Shown: positions 23,347 through 35,832 of the stretch, in pieces
Position numbering within the stretch: the first letter of the stretch is position 1
How the letters are laid out: every line of letters starts with the position of its first letter
Assembly: GCA_905331475.1 (NCBI GenBank)
Contig: CAJNYU010003862.1
Span: forward strand, 1 to 64,000
Length of the DNA stretch: 64,000 nucleotides
Origin: Rotaria socialis
Taxonomy: Eukaryota > Rotifera > Eurotatoria > Philodinida > Philodinidae
Direction of reading: 5' to 3'
Position numbers and translations under genes: made by a program
Notes under the pieces: generated by a model
The model's database searches: none
What the model was told of the DNA's origin: nothing
What the model saw: only the letters and a program-made list of their open reading frames with translations

Positions 23347-25405
23347 TCACGGTTGATTATTATTCGTATTTGTAATAACATTTACATGTTGTACTTCATT
23401 ATTAGTCATAGTATTTATTGTAGCCGGACCCGTTGTTACCAACGGAGATGTAATCATTTTTCTTGCACACGATTCAATATCAAAACCGTTTGTTGCCATT
23501 TCTAATTGTGGTTGAGAATGAAAACGTTGATGTTGATCATATGCTGACGGATACGGATGATGAAGTAAATGCATATGTTGAGGATACAAATCATCATATT
23601 GATAAGTTCCTGGTCGTGTCATATATTCTTCTTGTGTTATCTTTAGGCCATGATTACCGTTCGATTCCGATGTACAGGCTTTAGCCTCTTTAGTCGGCGC
23701 TGTTAAATTGGAATGTTTATTATGTTTCGATTTTGAAGATAGAGTTGCATTGGTACTTTTCTGTTTACGCCGACGGGTTTGAATACCTTCTTTAACCATA
23801 TTCATTGGACGAGCAACCTAAAATACGAGAACCACTTTATTCTTTAAGACTATCTCAATGAACGATATAGAAATTTGATATGATCAAGATCTAAAGTAGA
23901 CTGAGTAAGACTTTTCAAATTTCGTTCTCCTTACATGATGAAGTTTATAATATAAGCCACAGGCATTACAAACAGGTTCACCTTCATTGTTTCGTCTCCA
24001 TAAAGTTGTAGTTTGTGTTTGACAATTAGCACACTGAAGACCCGATCGTCTTGAGTTTGTTACAGTCTATAATAATTTATACTTATGATCATAAATTGAA
24101 AAAGAATGAATTCACTTGTTTATTGTTCGTTGCAGCAGTTGATTTATTCTAGATATGAGAGAAATAAAAAATATTAAGTCATCGTTCTATTTCGATTCGT
24201 AAACGTACTGAATCATTGTTTTTAACAGTTGAATAAGTTGTTCTATCAGAATTTTCATGTACTAATGAAGATAAAGTTTTTGTTGAAGGTTGCGAAAGAG
24301 GAAGTGAATAAGAATTGTCTATAGCAGATGATCGCGCATGATCATCATCTTCCTAAAAAGCCAATAAAATAAAAGAATAGTTAAAACAAATTATCTCACC
24401 ATAGACCGAGTTGTTCGTTGCAATGATCGATTGGGACTTTCTACTCTATGACATAAATGGCACTCATGACATAGATAATGACCAGTAAGATCATGACGCC
24501 ATAATTGTGTTGATAGAGCGCCACAATTGACACATTCACGTCCATCAGTTATATCAAACGAAGAACCATCTAAGGTAGGAAGATTCTCAATGGGTGTTTT
24601 TACTTTTTTTCTTAAACAAAACTCTTACCGGGATACTGAATAAATGTGCCACCAGTGGCAGCATCTTGCCAAAAATGTATTGGATCATTTTGATGTTGTT
24701 GAAGATGTGGTAATTCGCCTATATTCGGTAATGGCGCTGAAGGATAAGTAAAATAATGTTGACCTTCATTCGATGGCCACGTTTGAATGGTACCATTATC
24801 ATAGACGATTGTTCTTGGCCGAGTTGCATCGTCGTAGGATAACGGCTGCCCATGGTGAATACTTGATATCGATGGAGAATAAAGAACTGCAAAAGTGCAG
24901 AATAAATAATTTAATTCGAATCGGATTAAAGCTTTATTTCTTTTACCTTGTTGTAAATGCGAATAATTTTGTTGAAGTGGATCAATCATACCGTCGCCAT
25001 AATAAACTATTGGATCAGTATATGATTGAAGATCGGATCTGATAAATTGACCAACGTATGATGATGGATCTAATATGTTGTTTCTTTTAGATTTATTTAC
25101 ATGGCTATCAAATTGCTTCTCTTACCATTCGTTGATGAATATTGTTCTTGTTGCAAATTATTCGTAGAAGAAAGATTAAAATTTTTTAACGTTGCCGATT
25201 CCGAATAGACTGGCTCAATTATAGATACATGCGGTTGATTATTCGATAATAATGGATTGTTTTGTGTAATTGTCATTGTTGTTGATGATGATGTTGTATT
25301 ACTATTATTCGAAAGATTACTATGTTCATCATCATTGGTATGTTCATTTTTGATCATGGATGCAACTAAAGAGTTTCCATTGTTTTGCGACCAAGTAGAT
25401 GACAT
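23347..25405 (-). CDS. GATA-family zinc-finger transcription factor
   Basis: Eight exons from the start: 25405-25126, 25069-24947, 24886-24629, 24602-24400, 24352-24209, 24148-24116, 24066-23935 and 23817-23347, giving 547 aa. The N-terminal half is Ser/Asn/Gln-rich (activation-type). Finger 1 is at about 244-268, CVNC-X17-CHEC. Finger 2 is at about 359-383, CANC-X17-CNAC, continuing into GLYYKLHH and the basic tail [19 protein letters not shown], the canonical DNA-binding C-finger. Finger 1 keeps the four Cys and [15 protein letters not shown], but its recognition segment (CNACGLYxK in the family) reads [10 protein letters not shown], so binding may be altered. The intron between exons 3 and 4 is only 26 bp as read; an alternative splice there cannot be excluded. 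A nuclear regulator of endoderm, mesoderm or blood-type programmes, by family analogy. Confidence 0.92.
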
Positions 25406-26857
25406 AGTGAGGATGAAATAATGTCACTGGAAAGAAAAAACGAGAGTGCAAGAGAGTTTGTTCGGTAAATTTAAAAGATGTTTTTCGGCTTAGATGAGAC
25501 TCAATTCTATTGAATAAACTTACTAGTTAATGGCATTGTTATGGAGCTAAAATGTCTGACTGTACTATATCAGATGTTCTTTTTTTTTAATATGGGAGTC
25601 TAGTGATAAGACTCTTCTCTTTCTATGTCTGTTGTTCTCATTCCAAATGAGGCTACAAAAAAATTTTGATAAAAAATTATCGCTTGTTATTATAGTTATA
25701 AAACGAGAGTCGTCATAACACAAAAAAAGGAAAGATAGAGCAGGGTTTCACAAAATAGTTTCAATTCGAAACAATTAGATTTATTACCTTTCTTTTTCTT
25801 TTTGCTGTACTTGATGTGTACGACAAGAGAAAAACTACACTATTAATGTTGTATGTATTCAAATTGAAGAAAAAGAGTCGAAATAAAACGGCAAAGTTAA
25901 GTTATTTTCTCTCATTCTTCTCCTCTTTTTTTCTCTTTTTGACTCATGAATAAAGGCGCTTCTTCCCAACATGTATATAAATATATATGCAAGTGAAATA
26001 TTCGCACGTGCAAATCACTTTAGAAAAAAGTGCTATTCGAGATTTTAAACTAACATAGACAATAGTAAGAGGGTCAAAGTGTTATCTATAGGTGCGATAA
26101 ATACAGATATCCGAATGATTGGTATACCGAGAAAAAATCGGTGACTTTCATCTTTTAGAAAAAAATAAAACGAAACTATGTGTATAAGAAAAAAAAATAC
26201 AAAAAGAAAAACCTGTCTGTTGCAGTTATCAGTAAGAGCAAATAGAAACGACTTATACCACTTGCTGTCTTTTATAAAATCTCAACGAAAAGCAAATATG
26301 AAAAAAAAAGAAGAACATAAGCAGTGAAGAGAAAAGTAAATAAAGCAAGAAAGATAACGAAGCAGAGAATAGACAACATCATTTTGAAAACGATTAATAA
26401 TCCTTATGTTTTATAAATTCGCTGAGGATCAATTGAGTTAAGTGTTTGAAACAAAAAGAAGAAGAAGAAGTGAAATCATATCAATTGTCTTGAACCCTAT
26501 TGATTCACGTTGAAATTTATGACTTCAGTTTCGTTTGCGAAACTCAAAATAGTCGGAACTGTTTTTAGGCGAGAATATTTTATGATCAACATCGCTTTTT
26601 TGTTTTTCTCTAACGGAAAAAGCGCTTAGGTGTTGTCTAAGTCAAAAAGAAAAATGAAACTCTTATATGTTGATTTATTTGCTAAGAAAAGTTTCTCGGT
26701 TGCTTTGACATACGCTCGTCAAAAAAGTACAGAGTATAAAAAAACGGATCATTCGATTGTATGGATTTGATTTTCTATTATTTCGAAAGACGAAAAGAAA
26801 AATAATTAATCAAAAAAACACAAAAAAAAATAAATAAATAAAGAAAAATATTCTAAT
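25406..26857. other. Upstream region of the GATA gene
   Basis: About 1.45 kb without ORFs, A-rich and T-rich, lying between the GATA start and the M6PR-like stop, with both genes on the minus strand. It is the likely home of the GATA promoter and enhancers. A TATATAAATATATAT run is at about 25973-25988. No specific site can be asserted. Confidence 0.4.
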
Positions 26858-27973
26858 TTAAACAGATTCATATGTTGCTTGACTTGGTTTCGATGAACAT
26901 ATTGAACAACTAATCGTAGTTCGAACACCTTCCTAGAATTCATCAGGATTAAAACGATCCGGTAGAAAAACAACTCTCAACTTACGATAAAATACAATGG
27001 CAGACCAATCCAAAATTGTGCGTTCGGAATTACTTTAATACCAGATTGATGTTGAATCAATCCGTTGTAAATCATACCACCACCAAAATAAACTAAAGCA
27101 ACACAAAATAAACTGAAAAGCAAACACTCGACTATCGAAATTTCCCTTCTATGAACATACACGATCAGAAAAGCAGCGCCACCACTCATTCCTTTTTTTG
27201 GAACCTTGTTCTTCAGACATGCTCCATCGTAATCAAACGTCATAGTAGTCTAAAGCGAAGACTTTGTCAAAAGAATTTCGGTTCAAAATCTAGTTACTAA
27301 ACAATCGTTAAGATCAACATCAGTAGGCTCAGGTGCGCTCGCTGTTCCATTCGTTATTGGAACAAGCCATTTCACGGAAGGATTACAATTGAAATTTATG
27401 ATTAATGTTGGCGTACAATTAGTTGTATTGGAGATCATTTGTTCTGGAGCCGTAGGAAATTTAGCATAAAAACCTTCCTTTCCAGGAGTGTCTAAACAAG
27501 TATCATAATGAGAAGTAAAAAAGAGCCGCTCCTATTTCAATACTAATTATTTACCATATGGATAGAAAACATTCGGGCTAACACCACCAAGAACAGTTAC
27601 ATTGGCTGCTCCTGTTGCATTTTGACATGCCGAATATTCTTTAAAGCACGCAGGTGCTAATAAAAGAAACTAATCATTGCGATCACTTCGATAGTCGACT
27701 GAAATTCTTACCTGGTTGACAAAAACTTAAATAAAAATCACAATTGACACCAGCATTCGTCAGACAATTATAATCTGTTTGTGTTTGCCATTGAATAGCA
27801 CTATAGGATGTTTCTTTCGCTAGTGAAGAGAATTCTCATAACTACTTTCTTTACCTTGTTAAATCTTTGGTATTATATCCATTAACGGAATTGCATACAA
27901 AATGTTGTCCAAAAGTATGCAGAATCAAGCAAGCAAAAACGACTCCAACATAGATCGGCCTTATTTTCATCAT
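26858..27973 (-). CDS. Cation-dependent mannose-6-phosphate-receptor-like protein
   Basis: Seven exons: 27973-27855, 27800-27712, 27656-27555, 27491-27298, 27249-27161, 27112-26986 and 26932-26858; 264 aa, close to the 277 aa of human M6PR. It has a signal peptide (about 1-22) and a Cys-containing lumenal MRH-type domain with FYLSFCQP and LIINFNCNPSVKW, then one membrane span in the context SGGAAFLIVLFCVALVYFGG. The cytosolic part resembles the CD-MPR tail (AQFWIGLPLYFIEG, then CSSKP). In the family it carries mannose-6-phosphate-tagged hydrolases from Golgi to endosome. An ATG27-type MRH membrane protein is the main alternative. I could not verify all sugar-binding residues. It lies 210 bp downstream of glucosidase II alpha on the same strand. 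Confidence 0.8.
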
Positions 27974-28183
27974 GACTCTTTTTGTGTATTCAAAATAAAA
28001 CGAATTGTGCTAGTGACCACTGATAAGATACTTTCTAGCTTACTGTTTCGTACGATGACAAAAAGAAAATAAAAAGCAGCACACATAAGCATCTTTATTA
28101 ATCACCAGATAACAAACGAGAAAAAAAAGAAGATAGACAAAGAGATAACAAGCACAGAACTAAGAATATCTATCGTGTTTTTT

Positions 28184-31100
28184 TCATGCAATTGTGAGTG
28201 TCCAATCAGCTGTTACAGATGGACCTGGTCGTCGAATAATAAGAGTTTGTGTTGTGTCTTGATAGCTATGAAGTGGGACTGCTTGTTTGTCGCCTGAATG
28301 TATTTTTACTCGAGTGGGATTTTTTGGATAGCCATGAATAATTATCCGTTCAATCCAAGCATCCGTTTCGAATTTAGCTGTTGGATCAAGAGACCTGTAG
28401 ATCATAAAGATCGAATAAATTCAAATGAAGATTACTGAGAAAAACATACGTTGATTGAAGTTCATTATTTTTGAATGTAAAATGACGATGAATGAACTGA
28501 TGCTTTTGACGATAATCATAGGTTTGACCATCATCCAAATAGAGTTCACCTTCAGCTTCATTCTAAACAGAATTTATTGATAATATTCTTAGTGGATTAT
28601 GAAGACTGTCTTACGTTTCGATCGAGTGCAACAACTAAAGTTATTGGATCATGGATAGCAAGCATGGCTGCACGGCGTTTTCGTAGACGCTGTGGAATAA
28701 TTGCGCCACCACGTTGATAAACAGGAATCTAAAAGTATACAACAAAAGATTACGTTTGGTATAAAGATTTCATTGTGTCAATTTACGGATTCCATGTCGA
28801 CATTAATAAGAGCTGTTTCTGAACCATTATGTTGAGTAAATGTTCGTATATCATACCAAACCTTTCGTTTAAGGAAAAAAAATAATCATCATCAACGAAA
28901 TTCTCTTTCTCTTCTTACCGTATTCTCTCCTGGGAAGTAAATTGAAACTTGATTTGTATCAGCTTCCGTTACAGGATAGACAAGAAGGCCATTACCTATG
29001 AAAGTACATTTTTTAAAATAGAAATGAAACTTCTTGAATTTCTTGCACATACCAATCATGAATGAATCTTCTGTTTTAAATGTATTTTTATCGCGTGGAA
29101 AATGAAACCACAATGGTAACATGGGTGGTACGCCGTTTTTCTCTTGAGTATAAAATAGTGTATACCAAAATGGTAAATAACTATAACGTTGTTCAATAGC
29201 TTGTCGTATAAGTCGTGTATTATCGTCGCCAAATAACCACGGTTCACGGCGAGCTGTATCAATATGTGCGTGTTCACGAAAAAATGGTTGGAATGCTGCA
29301 GCTTGATACCATCGAACAAGTAATTTCGCATCAGGATTACCAAAAAATCCGCCAACATCAGCGCCAACAAAACTAATACCAGTCACGGATAAACTGAGTA
29401 GCATGGGTACAGCAATTTTAAGATGACTCCAATGTGCTGCATTGTCGCCTGTCCACACAGCTGCTGTTCGTTGTGAACCAGCAAAAAATGAACGAGTCAA
29501 TACAAATGGTCGGGCATTGCCGTGTGAACGCTCAACAAGGCCATGAAACGATGCTCCATGTTGAAGCATGCCATATAAATTGTGTACATCTCGATTTTCC
29601 CATCCACCATGATGAACAATATCTTTCGGAAATGTTACTTCCGGCCCGTTGAATACAGATGGTTCGTTCATATCGTTCCAAATGAAAAGATTTCGTGTTG
29701 AACCTTTGTAATTGTCATAAGTAAAACGCTGACTATACCATTGAGAAATATCCCGATTGAAATAATCAAGCCACATAGAAGTACCTAGAATGATTCAAAA
29801 ATAAAATAAAATTTGAATCAATATTATTACCGGGCCAACACCATCCTTCATAATCAGATCCATCTTTTGTTTTAACAAAGTAACCATTTGATTTTGCTTC
29901 GGCATAAACATGATATCCATCATCTTTTTTAATATGTGGATCAGTAATCGTAACCATTCGTCGGCCATACGCAGCTAGATCGTCTTGCATTTTTTCTGGA
30001 TCGGGAAATTTCGATGTATCCCATGTGAAATAACGTTTGCCATTGGTATGTTCAATATCAAGCCAAATAACATCCACTGGTATTTGATGTTGTTCAAAAC
30101 CATTATTAACACTGGCAGAGAGAGAGAAAAAAAAATCTTGTTCCTTTAACTGTATCGAAATAATTTTATTTCAATGTAACCAACCCTCGGACATCGTCTT
30201 CGTCGTTATAATTCCAACGGCATTGGTGATAGGCAATAGACCAAAGCTTAAAAAAGTAAACATTTCCACTTTGTTTTTATTTTCTAAGATGAAAATCTCA
30301 TACCGGTGGTGTTGGTGTCACTCCTGTCAGAGTAGTGTACTGTCTAAATACATCATTCGGTGTTGGACCCATGAAGAAAAAACCATCGAAAATGCCTGCT
30401 TCAAACATCCAATGTGTTGTGACTTCGGGTACTTCACTATTGTCATTCGTTGATTTCGTACCAAAAAAGCTTGTTAAACTCGAAAGAAGAGTCTAAATAA
30501 AAATCAAATTCATCAATCTCTCTTTCTGAAGAAAACACAACAAAATATGATTAGTCCTATGAAAATCATAATACATAATGCATTTTAAAGTTTCACTGAA
30601 AACATTAAGCAAGGTACTAAGAGTGTTGCTTGTTTTTGCTTCACTGTACACATGCAGCAAAGTTTGTCTAATTATTTCAACAGTGAATTTAACTTTGTTT
30701 TTTTTATTACCTGAGTCGTAAACCAATTGGTCTGCAAGGAAAAAAAAGAAGAAGTACCAATCACCAAAACGAGTAATCGTGTCGGTCGCTAATGCAGTTA
30801 CTTTTTCGCGTGATTGACTTACTTTTGTATTTAATTTATCGTTGAGAACATCGATCCAACCTTCAGCAGCATTCAACCAAAAGAAACCAACAGTTGCTTG
30901 TTCACTAGAGAAATTAGATTCTTGAGGGTGTGGTTTCTTTAGTTTAGGTTAATTACTTGTGTGCAAGCATATATGGAACAGCACCATATAAAGCCATAGG
31001 ATTTCCAATGTCATATTCGAAAATATCAAGATTAAATAAACGATATGGGTCTGTATCACTAAAAAAAATAGAAATAGATGTTTGCTGGATTAAGAAATCA

Positions 31101-32130
31101 GGACTTCTATGGTATTTTTACTGTGTTGATCGGAGTGAAAATGCATCAGCATGTTCGGGAATACCATAGACATTTTCAAAATTAAGAAAATTTACGTCAA
31201 CGCCAATCGATGATGGACCTTCAACATAAGGTATATGACAAAAGAGTGAAGCATGTAGAATTTTTACCATAGGGTTTTGAATCATGGTGAGTTTTAAATG
31301 TTTCTTCCCACATTCCATCCTCATTATCTTCATTCTAAATCAATTAAAGAAATCATTACTTTTTATCAGCGCCATCTGGGTATGCCACAAGGTCAAAGTT
31401 TTATTTCAAACTTACGTTATTTTCACCTGCCTCTCCGTTCGTTCTAAATCATTTTAAGCTACAATTTTTTTTGCCGAAAATAACACTGTTCCTACCCTGG
31501 TTTTTGTCGATAATGTTCAAAATTGAACATATTTTTCGAATTAACGCTGATCACAAATATATCGTTGGTAAATAAATCCAAACGAAATGGTTTTGCATTG
31601 AGAATAAATTTTGCTGCGATACTCCAACGTCCTTCGATTTGATTATTGTCCGTCTTTTTAATAGTAGCACTAAAAGATGATGGAGCGTTTGTTTTCTTAT
31701 TTCATAAGTTGTATTCACTCTTACTCGACCAATTTTGGTTCAGTAATAAGAACATTTTCAACTTCATAACGTTTTCTTATTGGATTTACTTCATTGATTT
31801 TAACACGTAATGAATTTTGTTCGAGTGTATATAGATCTAATTGAAATTTTACTTGAGGTTTTACAGTATTCAGTAATACAAATTGTAAATGTCCATTGGC
31901 AATTTTTTTCATTGAACTCAAATCAACCTCATAGGGTGTTGTATCAGGCTTATATTTACGTTGTCGTCTAATCAGAAAGACAAATAGCATTTGTGTAATG
32001 GCAAAATAAATAAAACTAACCGACAAAATGAACTTTGGTCACATGTTTTAAAATTTGATCGATCCACACTTACAGCCGATGGAATATTGAGTATAAGAAA
32101 AAGACTTATTAAATAGAAATATTTAATCAT
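28184..32130 (-). CDS. GANAB: Glucosidase II alpha subunit (neutral alpha-glucosidase AB, GH31)
   Basis: Eighteen exons: 32130-32021, 31967-31725, 31669-31496, 31443-31416, 31334-31268, 31218-31122, 31058-30957, 30904-30823, 30731-30711, 30492-30304, 30246-30185, 30111-29831, 29784-29053, 28995-28919, 28861-28787, 28728-28615, 28562-28450 and 28394-28184. All phases agree and the product is 925 aa (human about 944). It trims the inner alpha-1,3-glucoses from N-glycans in the ER, controlling calnexin cycling. Signal peptide about 1-22; the hallmark N-terminus [19 protein letters not shown] follows. The GH31 core has [17 protein letters not shown], nucleophile Asp523 in [10 protein letters not shown], acid/base Asp599 in WTGDNAAHW and the [15 protein letters not shown] loop. 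Exon 9 is a 21-base micro-exon. It is divergently oriented from the TTC29-like gene, 305 bp apart. Confidence 0.96.
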
Positions 32131-32435
32131 CTTTACTCCTAGACGAGTCTGCAACACCAGCTGTGAAATGATACGATGATGACGGATGGATCGAAGTGAA
32201 GATTTGGAAGGTATCCATTGGTGATCGAATCTAATCAATCGATAGTTACTTATTTACAATAAATATAATTAAAAAAAGAACATTTTTTAAAGCTAAAATT
32301 TAATATAAAATTTAAAGAAAAAACAACGCTCTCCGTCGTATGTACAATAGATGTCGTTATTGTATGTCTTGATAAGAATTAAATTCTCCTAATATTGACA
32401 TAGGGTGTTGGATACGGCAATATTCTTTCTGTATC
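32131..32435. promoter_or_regulatory. Shared divergent promoter region (GANAB / TTC29-like)
   Basis: These 305 bases separate two start codons that point away from each other, so both core promoters must lie here or overlap the first exons. No TATA box or known site stands out. Confidence 0.45.
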
Positions 32436-34156
32436 ATGGGTAAGTCGTATAACAGTGATTTTTTACATCTTTATATTCAATGAATCCCCTTGTTGCAGCT
32501 GAAACATCAATGCATCGTAAAAAGCGATCGAATGAAATTCCTACAAAGCAACAATCGTCATTTTTTCAGAATATTATTCTACCAAGTAAAGCTTACCAAG
32601 AGAAATCAAAAGTTGGTGAATAATTTCTTATCTGTGATTATTTTCATGCTTCCCTTACATTTAGCTTCCTTTAAAACAATTGAAAGATACTGCAAAAAAT
32701 TATGAAAAACAACCATCCCTTCGAAAATCAGATACAGAAAAGTAGAGTTTTGAAAATAAAATCATCCCTATACGAAATTTTGTTATTGCCATAGGCATCG
32801 AACTTCATTGCAGCGTCAACTATCAATTGATATGCTTCTTCAAGGTTACCATCAATCGTTTCGTGAATTATGTTCTATATTACAGTGGCAAAAAAACGAT
32901 CGAGAACGATTAGGTGCAGAACATCCATATAATCGACGGCCATTATTAGATGCAGAAGTTGATAAATTACGTTTTCTCTGTGTATATCTTAATAAAGCTG
33001 AAGAAACCGAACGAAGAAGTAATCTTTTTCATTTGTTTTGAAAGAAAAGGTAAATTGAATATTTGAATTCTAGAACAATATTCAAATGTGTATAAAAATT
33101 ATCTTGAATTAGCATCATTTTTCTTTAAAAGTGATGATCATTGGTTGTCGGATTATTTCTATAAGAAATGTTTGTCACTTGTTCAAACATATTCACAACT
33201 TGACTCACAACTAGTAGTCGAAGCCTATCGAAATGTTGCAACAGTATATGAAAGGCAAGGTAAGAGATATTACAAGAGCTCAACTCCATTCGTTTTACGG
33301 TATGATGCTTTAGGAAATTTTCGAAAAGCATTACTTAACTATGAAACCTATTGTAAATCAAGTGAACATTATTATGATTTAAAAACAGATGCTAATCTTC
33401 AATTGACACGTTTTTATATAAAATTATCTGAACATAAAAATGACGACGAAGCATTGACATATATTATTAAAGCTTACGAAGCATCGAAACAAAGTAAAAC
33501 TCTATTTTGAACAAAAAACATCAATGCGAGTTTTTATTTTCGAAGGCGATGATAAAAATGTCGAAAATGAAACATGTTATAAATTAGGACATGCCTATCT
33601 CGAACGTGAAAATATTGAATTAGCTTTAAAATATTTTCATATTTGCTATGATCATTGTCAACGAGTAAATGATTATGAAGGTTTCGGTCAAGCAAGTGAA
33701 GCACTTGCAATTTGTTATCAGAAGTAATTTGAAGTTAAAAATTTGATCAAAAATTTTCTTTTGAATTTCCAGAAAAGAAAATATCGAGAAAGTTTCGGAA
33801 TATTTAACCAGATATTTACAAAAAGTATCGAATAAACACGATGATAATCAATATGCACGAGCCTGTAGTACATTTGGTTTGATTCAAACAAATTTGGTAT
33901 CGTAGAAATATTCTATTGACTCTCTGAAAATTGTTCTTTGTTTTTCTAGGGTCATTATGATTCAGCTATGGAATCTTTAAGTAAAGCTTATAGTATTGCA
34001 TTAGCCAACGATAGTTCTGATCTGAATCGTAATCGAGTATTGTATGGTGTTGTCAATGGTTTAAAATTACGATCAACTTTTCTTGATCATATCAATCATA
34101 TGAAGATTGGAGAACTAATTAAATGGAAATCTGCGCCATTGAAAAGTGCTTTATAA
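32436..34156 (+). CDS. TTC29: TTC29-like tetratricopeptide-repeat protein
   Basis: Nine exons: 32436-32439, 32499-32611, 32665-32741, 32795-33018, 33074-33259, 33314-33493, 33531-33723, 33773-33896 and 33950-34156; 435 aa. Coding exon 1 is only ATGG. After a polar N-terminus, HRTSLQRQLSIDMLLQGYHQSF opens the conserved part, followed by helix-turn-helix TPR units such as VVEAYRNVATVYERQGNFRKALLNYE, CYKLGHAYLERENIELALKYF and ARACSTFGLIQTNLGHYDSAM. Order and length fit TTC29, an axonemal protein needed for ciliary and flagellar beating in animals; the family call is from memory. The donor of exon 2 (GTTGGT) is weak, and one intron is only 37 bp. Its stop is 35 bp from the convergent gene's stop. 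Confidence 0.75.
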
Positions 34157-34191
34157 ACTGAATTTTCTTTCTCTCGCTTGTTTTATTTATT

Positions 34192-34996
34192 TCAACCGCT
34201 TAATGAGGATAAACCATTATTTTGAATTGTTACAATAAGATTAGCGAGTGTTGCTTCAGGATGAGTTGCTTGCAATTTTGACCATTCAGCAACAACACGA
34301 TTGAAATCTATTATACCTATTTTAAAGACAAAACAAACAAGTATAATAAACGAAATATTTTGATTTTATTTACTCATGCAAAAGCCTGCTACTGGAATCA
34401 TAGATTTGCAACAGACGAGATGATTTTCTGGACATTGGCTATTTTCCACGTCGGGAACAAGTTCATGACCATAATCAATATATGAGGTTGGTCTTAAAAA
34501 TTAAAATTAATCAAGAATAAAATCTTTATAGTCCGTATGAATAATTACATATGTTGAATACCATAAACAGAACATGATGACCATCCACCAAATCCACAAC
34601 TTTCATGACCGACAAGAACCGCTTGAGTTTGTCCTGTGGGTTCCCAACGAATGAATGTTGTTGTAATTACTTTCATTTTAGCCGGATTGCCATTTTTACA
34701 GCACCATGTGCTAAAAATTCAAAAATGTTTTTGAAAAATATTTCAATAAGAATTATTTTCTAACTTTGTATCGGCACGGCCCTCAGCTTTAGCTCGAACT
34801 TCAAGTAGACTTTGTTGATACACAGATGGTAACGAATGAAAATTTAGATTGGATAATATTTCAAGATGTTTCTCATTCAATGATAATTGTACTAAATTAA
34901 ATGAATGAGCTGCTAAATAAGAAGAAATTCGAGCTGGAACTTACTCGAAATATCGATAAATAAAATCCAAACCAGTGAGTAAATCAATGCCTTCAT
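34192..34996 (-). CDS. Secreted Cys-rich protein, function unknown
   Basis: Five exons: 34996-34945, 34912-34765, 34710-34549, 34492-34374 and 34316-34192, all phases consistent, giving 201 aa. A clear signal peptide starts MKALIYSLVWILFIDIS. The mature part has an N-terminal helical segment and then paired cysteines: TWCCKNG, HESCGFGGWSSC, QCPENHLVCC and AGFCM, about nine Cys in all. That suggests a disulfide-stabilised extracellular protein. No membrane span or GPI signal was seen. I do not recognise the family; the WSSC word is not enough for a thrombospondin repeat. It is convergent with the TTC29-like gene. Confidence 0.7.
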
Positions 34997-35111
34997 TCTA
35001 AAGGTATTTTTCAAATAAACGAGACAAGAAAAAATAAAATAATATACGCATAGAAAAATAGTGAAAATGTGTACACGGGAAAAAATAACAGATGCAAGTT
35101 TTATAGAGGCG

Positions 35112-35636
35112 TTAAGTCATAATATCGCTCTGAATCGTTGCCTTATCAATTTTTATTGATCGGCCAATTATAACTTTATTTATTTCGAGATCCGATAGCA
35201 TTGTCATTGACGATGAAGATGATAATGGAATTGTCGGTTGTATTTTTTGTGTTACTGATAGCGATTCGGAATACGGAGCCATCGATATACCACCACCACC
35301 ACCACTCTGTCTTCCTTCGTGAGGAGTTTCAATATTAAGTGGTACAACACGTTGACCATATGCCCAATTGTGATAATATATATTTAATTTACCATAAAAA
35401 CATACTAATATTGTAGTAAAAAGGCCGACAGCTAAACTAATAATACCAATACCAATCAATGTCGCCTTTTTTGTTTCTGATATCACCCCCCTTATAATGA
35501 GACTGAGTCCAATAATAATTGATAGACAACCAACAATAATACACGAGTGACCTAATTTATGTGTATGAGATCGATCAGATACAACAATCGGTATTATATG
35601 TGGATTGTGTATTCGAGCATTCGAAAAAAAGAGCAT
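35112..35636 (-). CDS. Two-span membrane protein, function unknown
   Basis: A 174-aa single-exon ORF. Two hydrophobic segments, about 31-52 (SCIIVGCLSIIIGLSLIIRG) and 58-82 (TLIGIGIISLAVGLFTTILV), are separated by a short SETKK loop. The rest is a polar C-terminal tail with a Gly5 run and a Ser-rich stretch (PLSSSSSMTM). The membrane part resembles small two-helix plasma-membrane proteins of the TMEM type, but no family is identified. Both ends probably face the cytosol (inference). An upstream coding exon cannot be excluded. Confidence 0.6.
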   Translation of the reverse strand: MLFFSNARIHNPHIIPIVVSDRSHTHKLGHSCIIVGCLSIIIGLSLIIRGVISETKKATLIGIGIISLAVGLFTTILVCFYGKLNIYYHNWAYGQRVVPLNIETPHEGRQSGGGGGISMAPYSESLSVTQKIQPTIPLSSSSSMTMLSDLEINKVIIGRSIKIDKATIQSDIMT

Positions 35637-35832
35637 TATTCTATATACAAAGCAGAAGAAAAACTAATGATAATATTTCAGAAAGAATAAAGCATCAGCC
35701 GATGTGATGAAATATGAGTTTGTAAAGAAAAATAGTATGTGCTAGGGACTCACTACTTATTCTGTTTCAAATATCAACTTGATATTTGCGTGATGGTACT
35801 CGTATGTTTATCAGCAAAGCATGAGAAAAGTT

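Noticed and set aside
27061-27190. Uninterrupted reading through the M6PR-like membrane span
   Set aside because: The 48 bases 27113-27160 are open in frame but insert a polar YVHRREIS-type stretch in the membrane helix; GTATGT...TTTTCAG removes it cleanly, so an intron is preferred.
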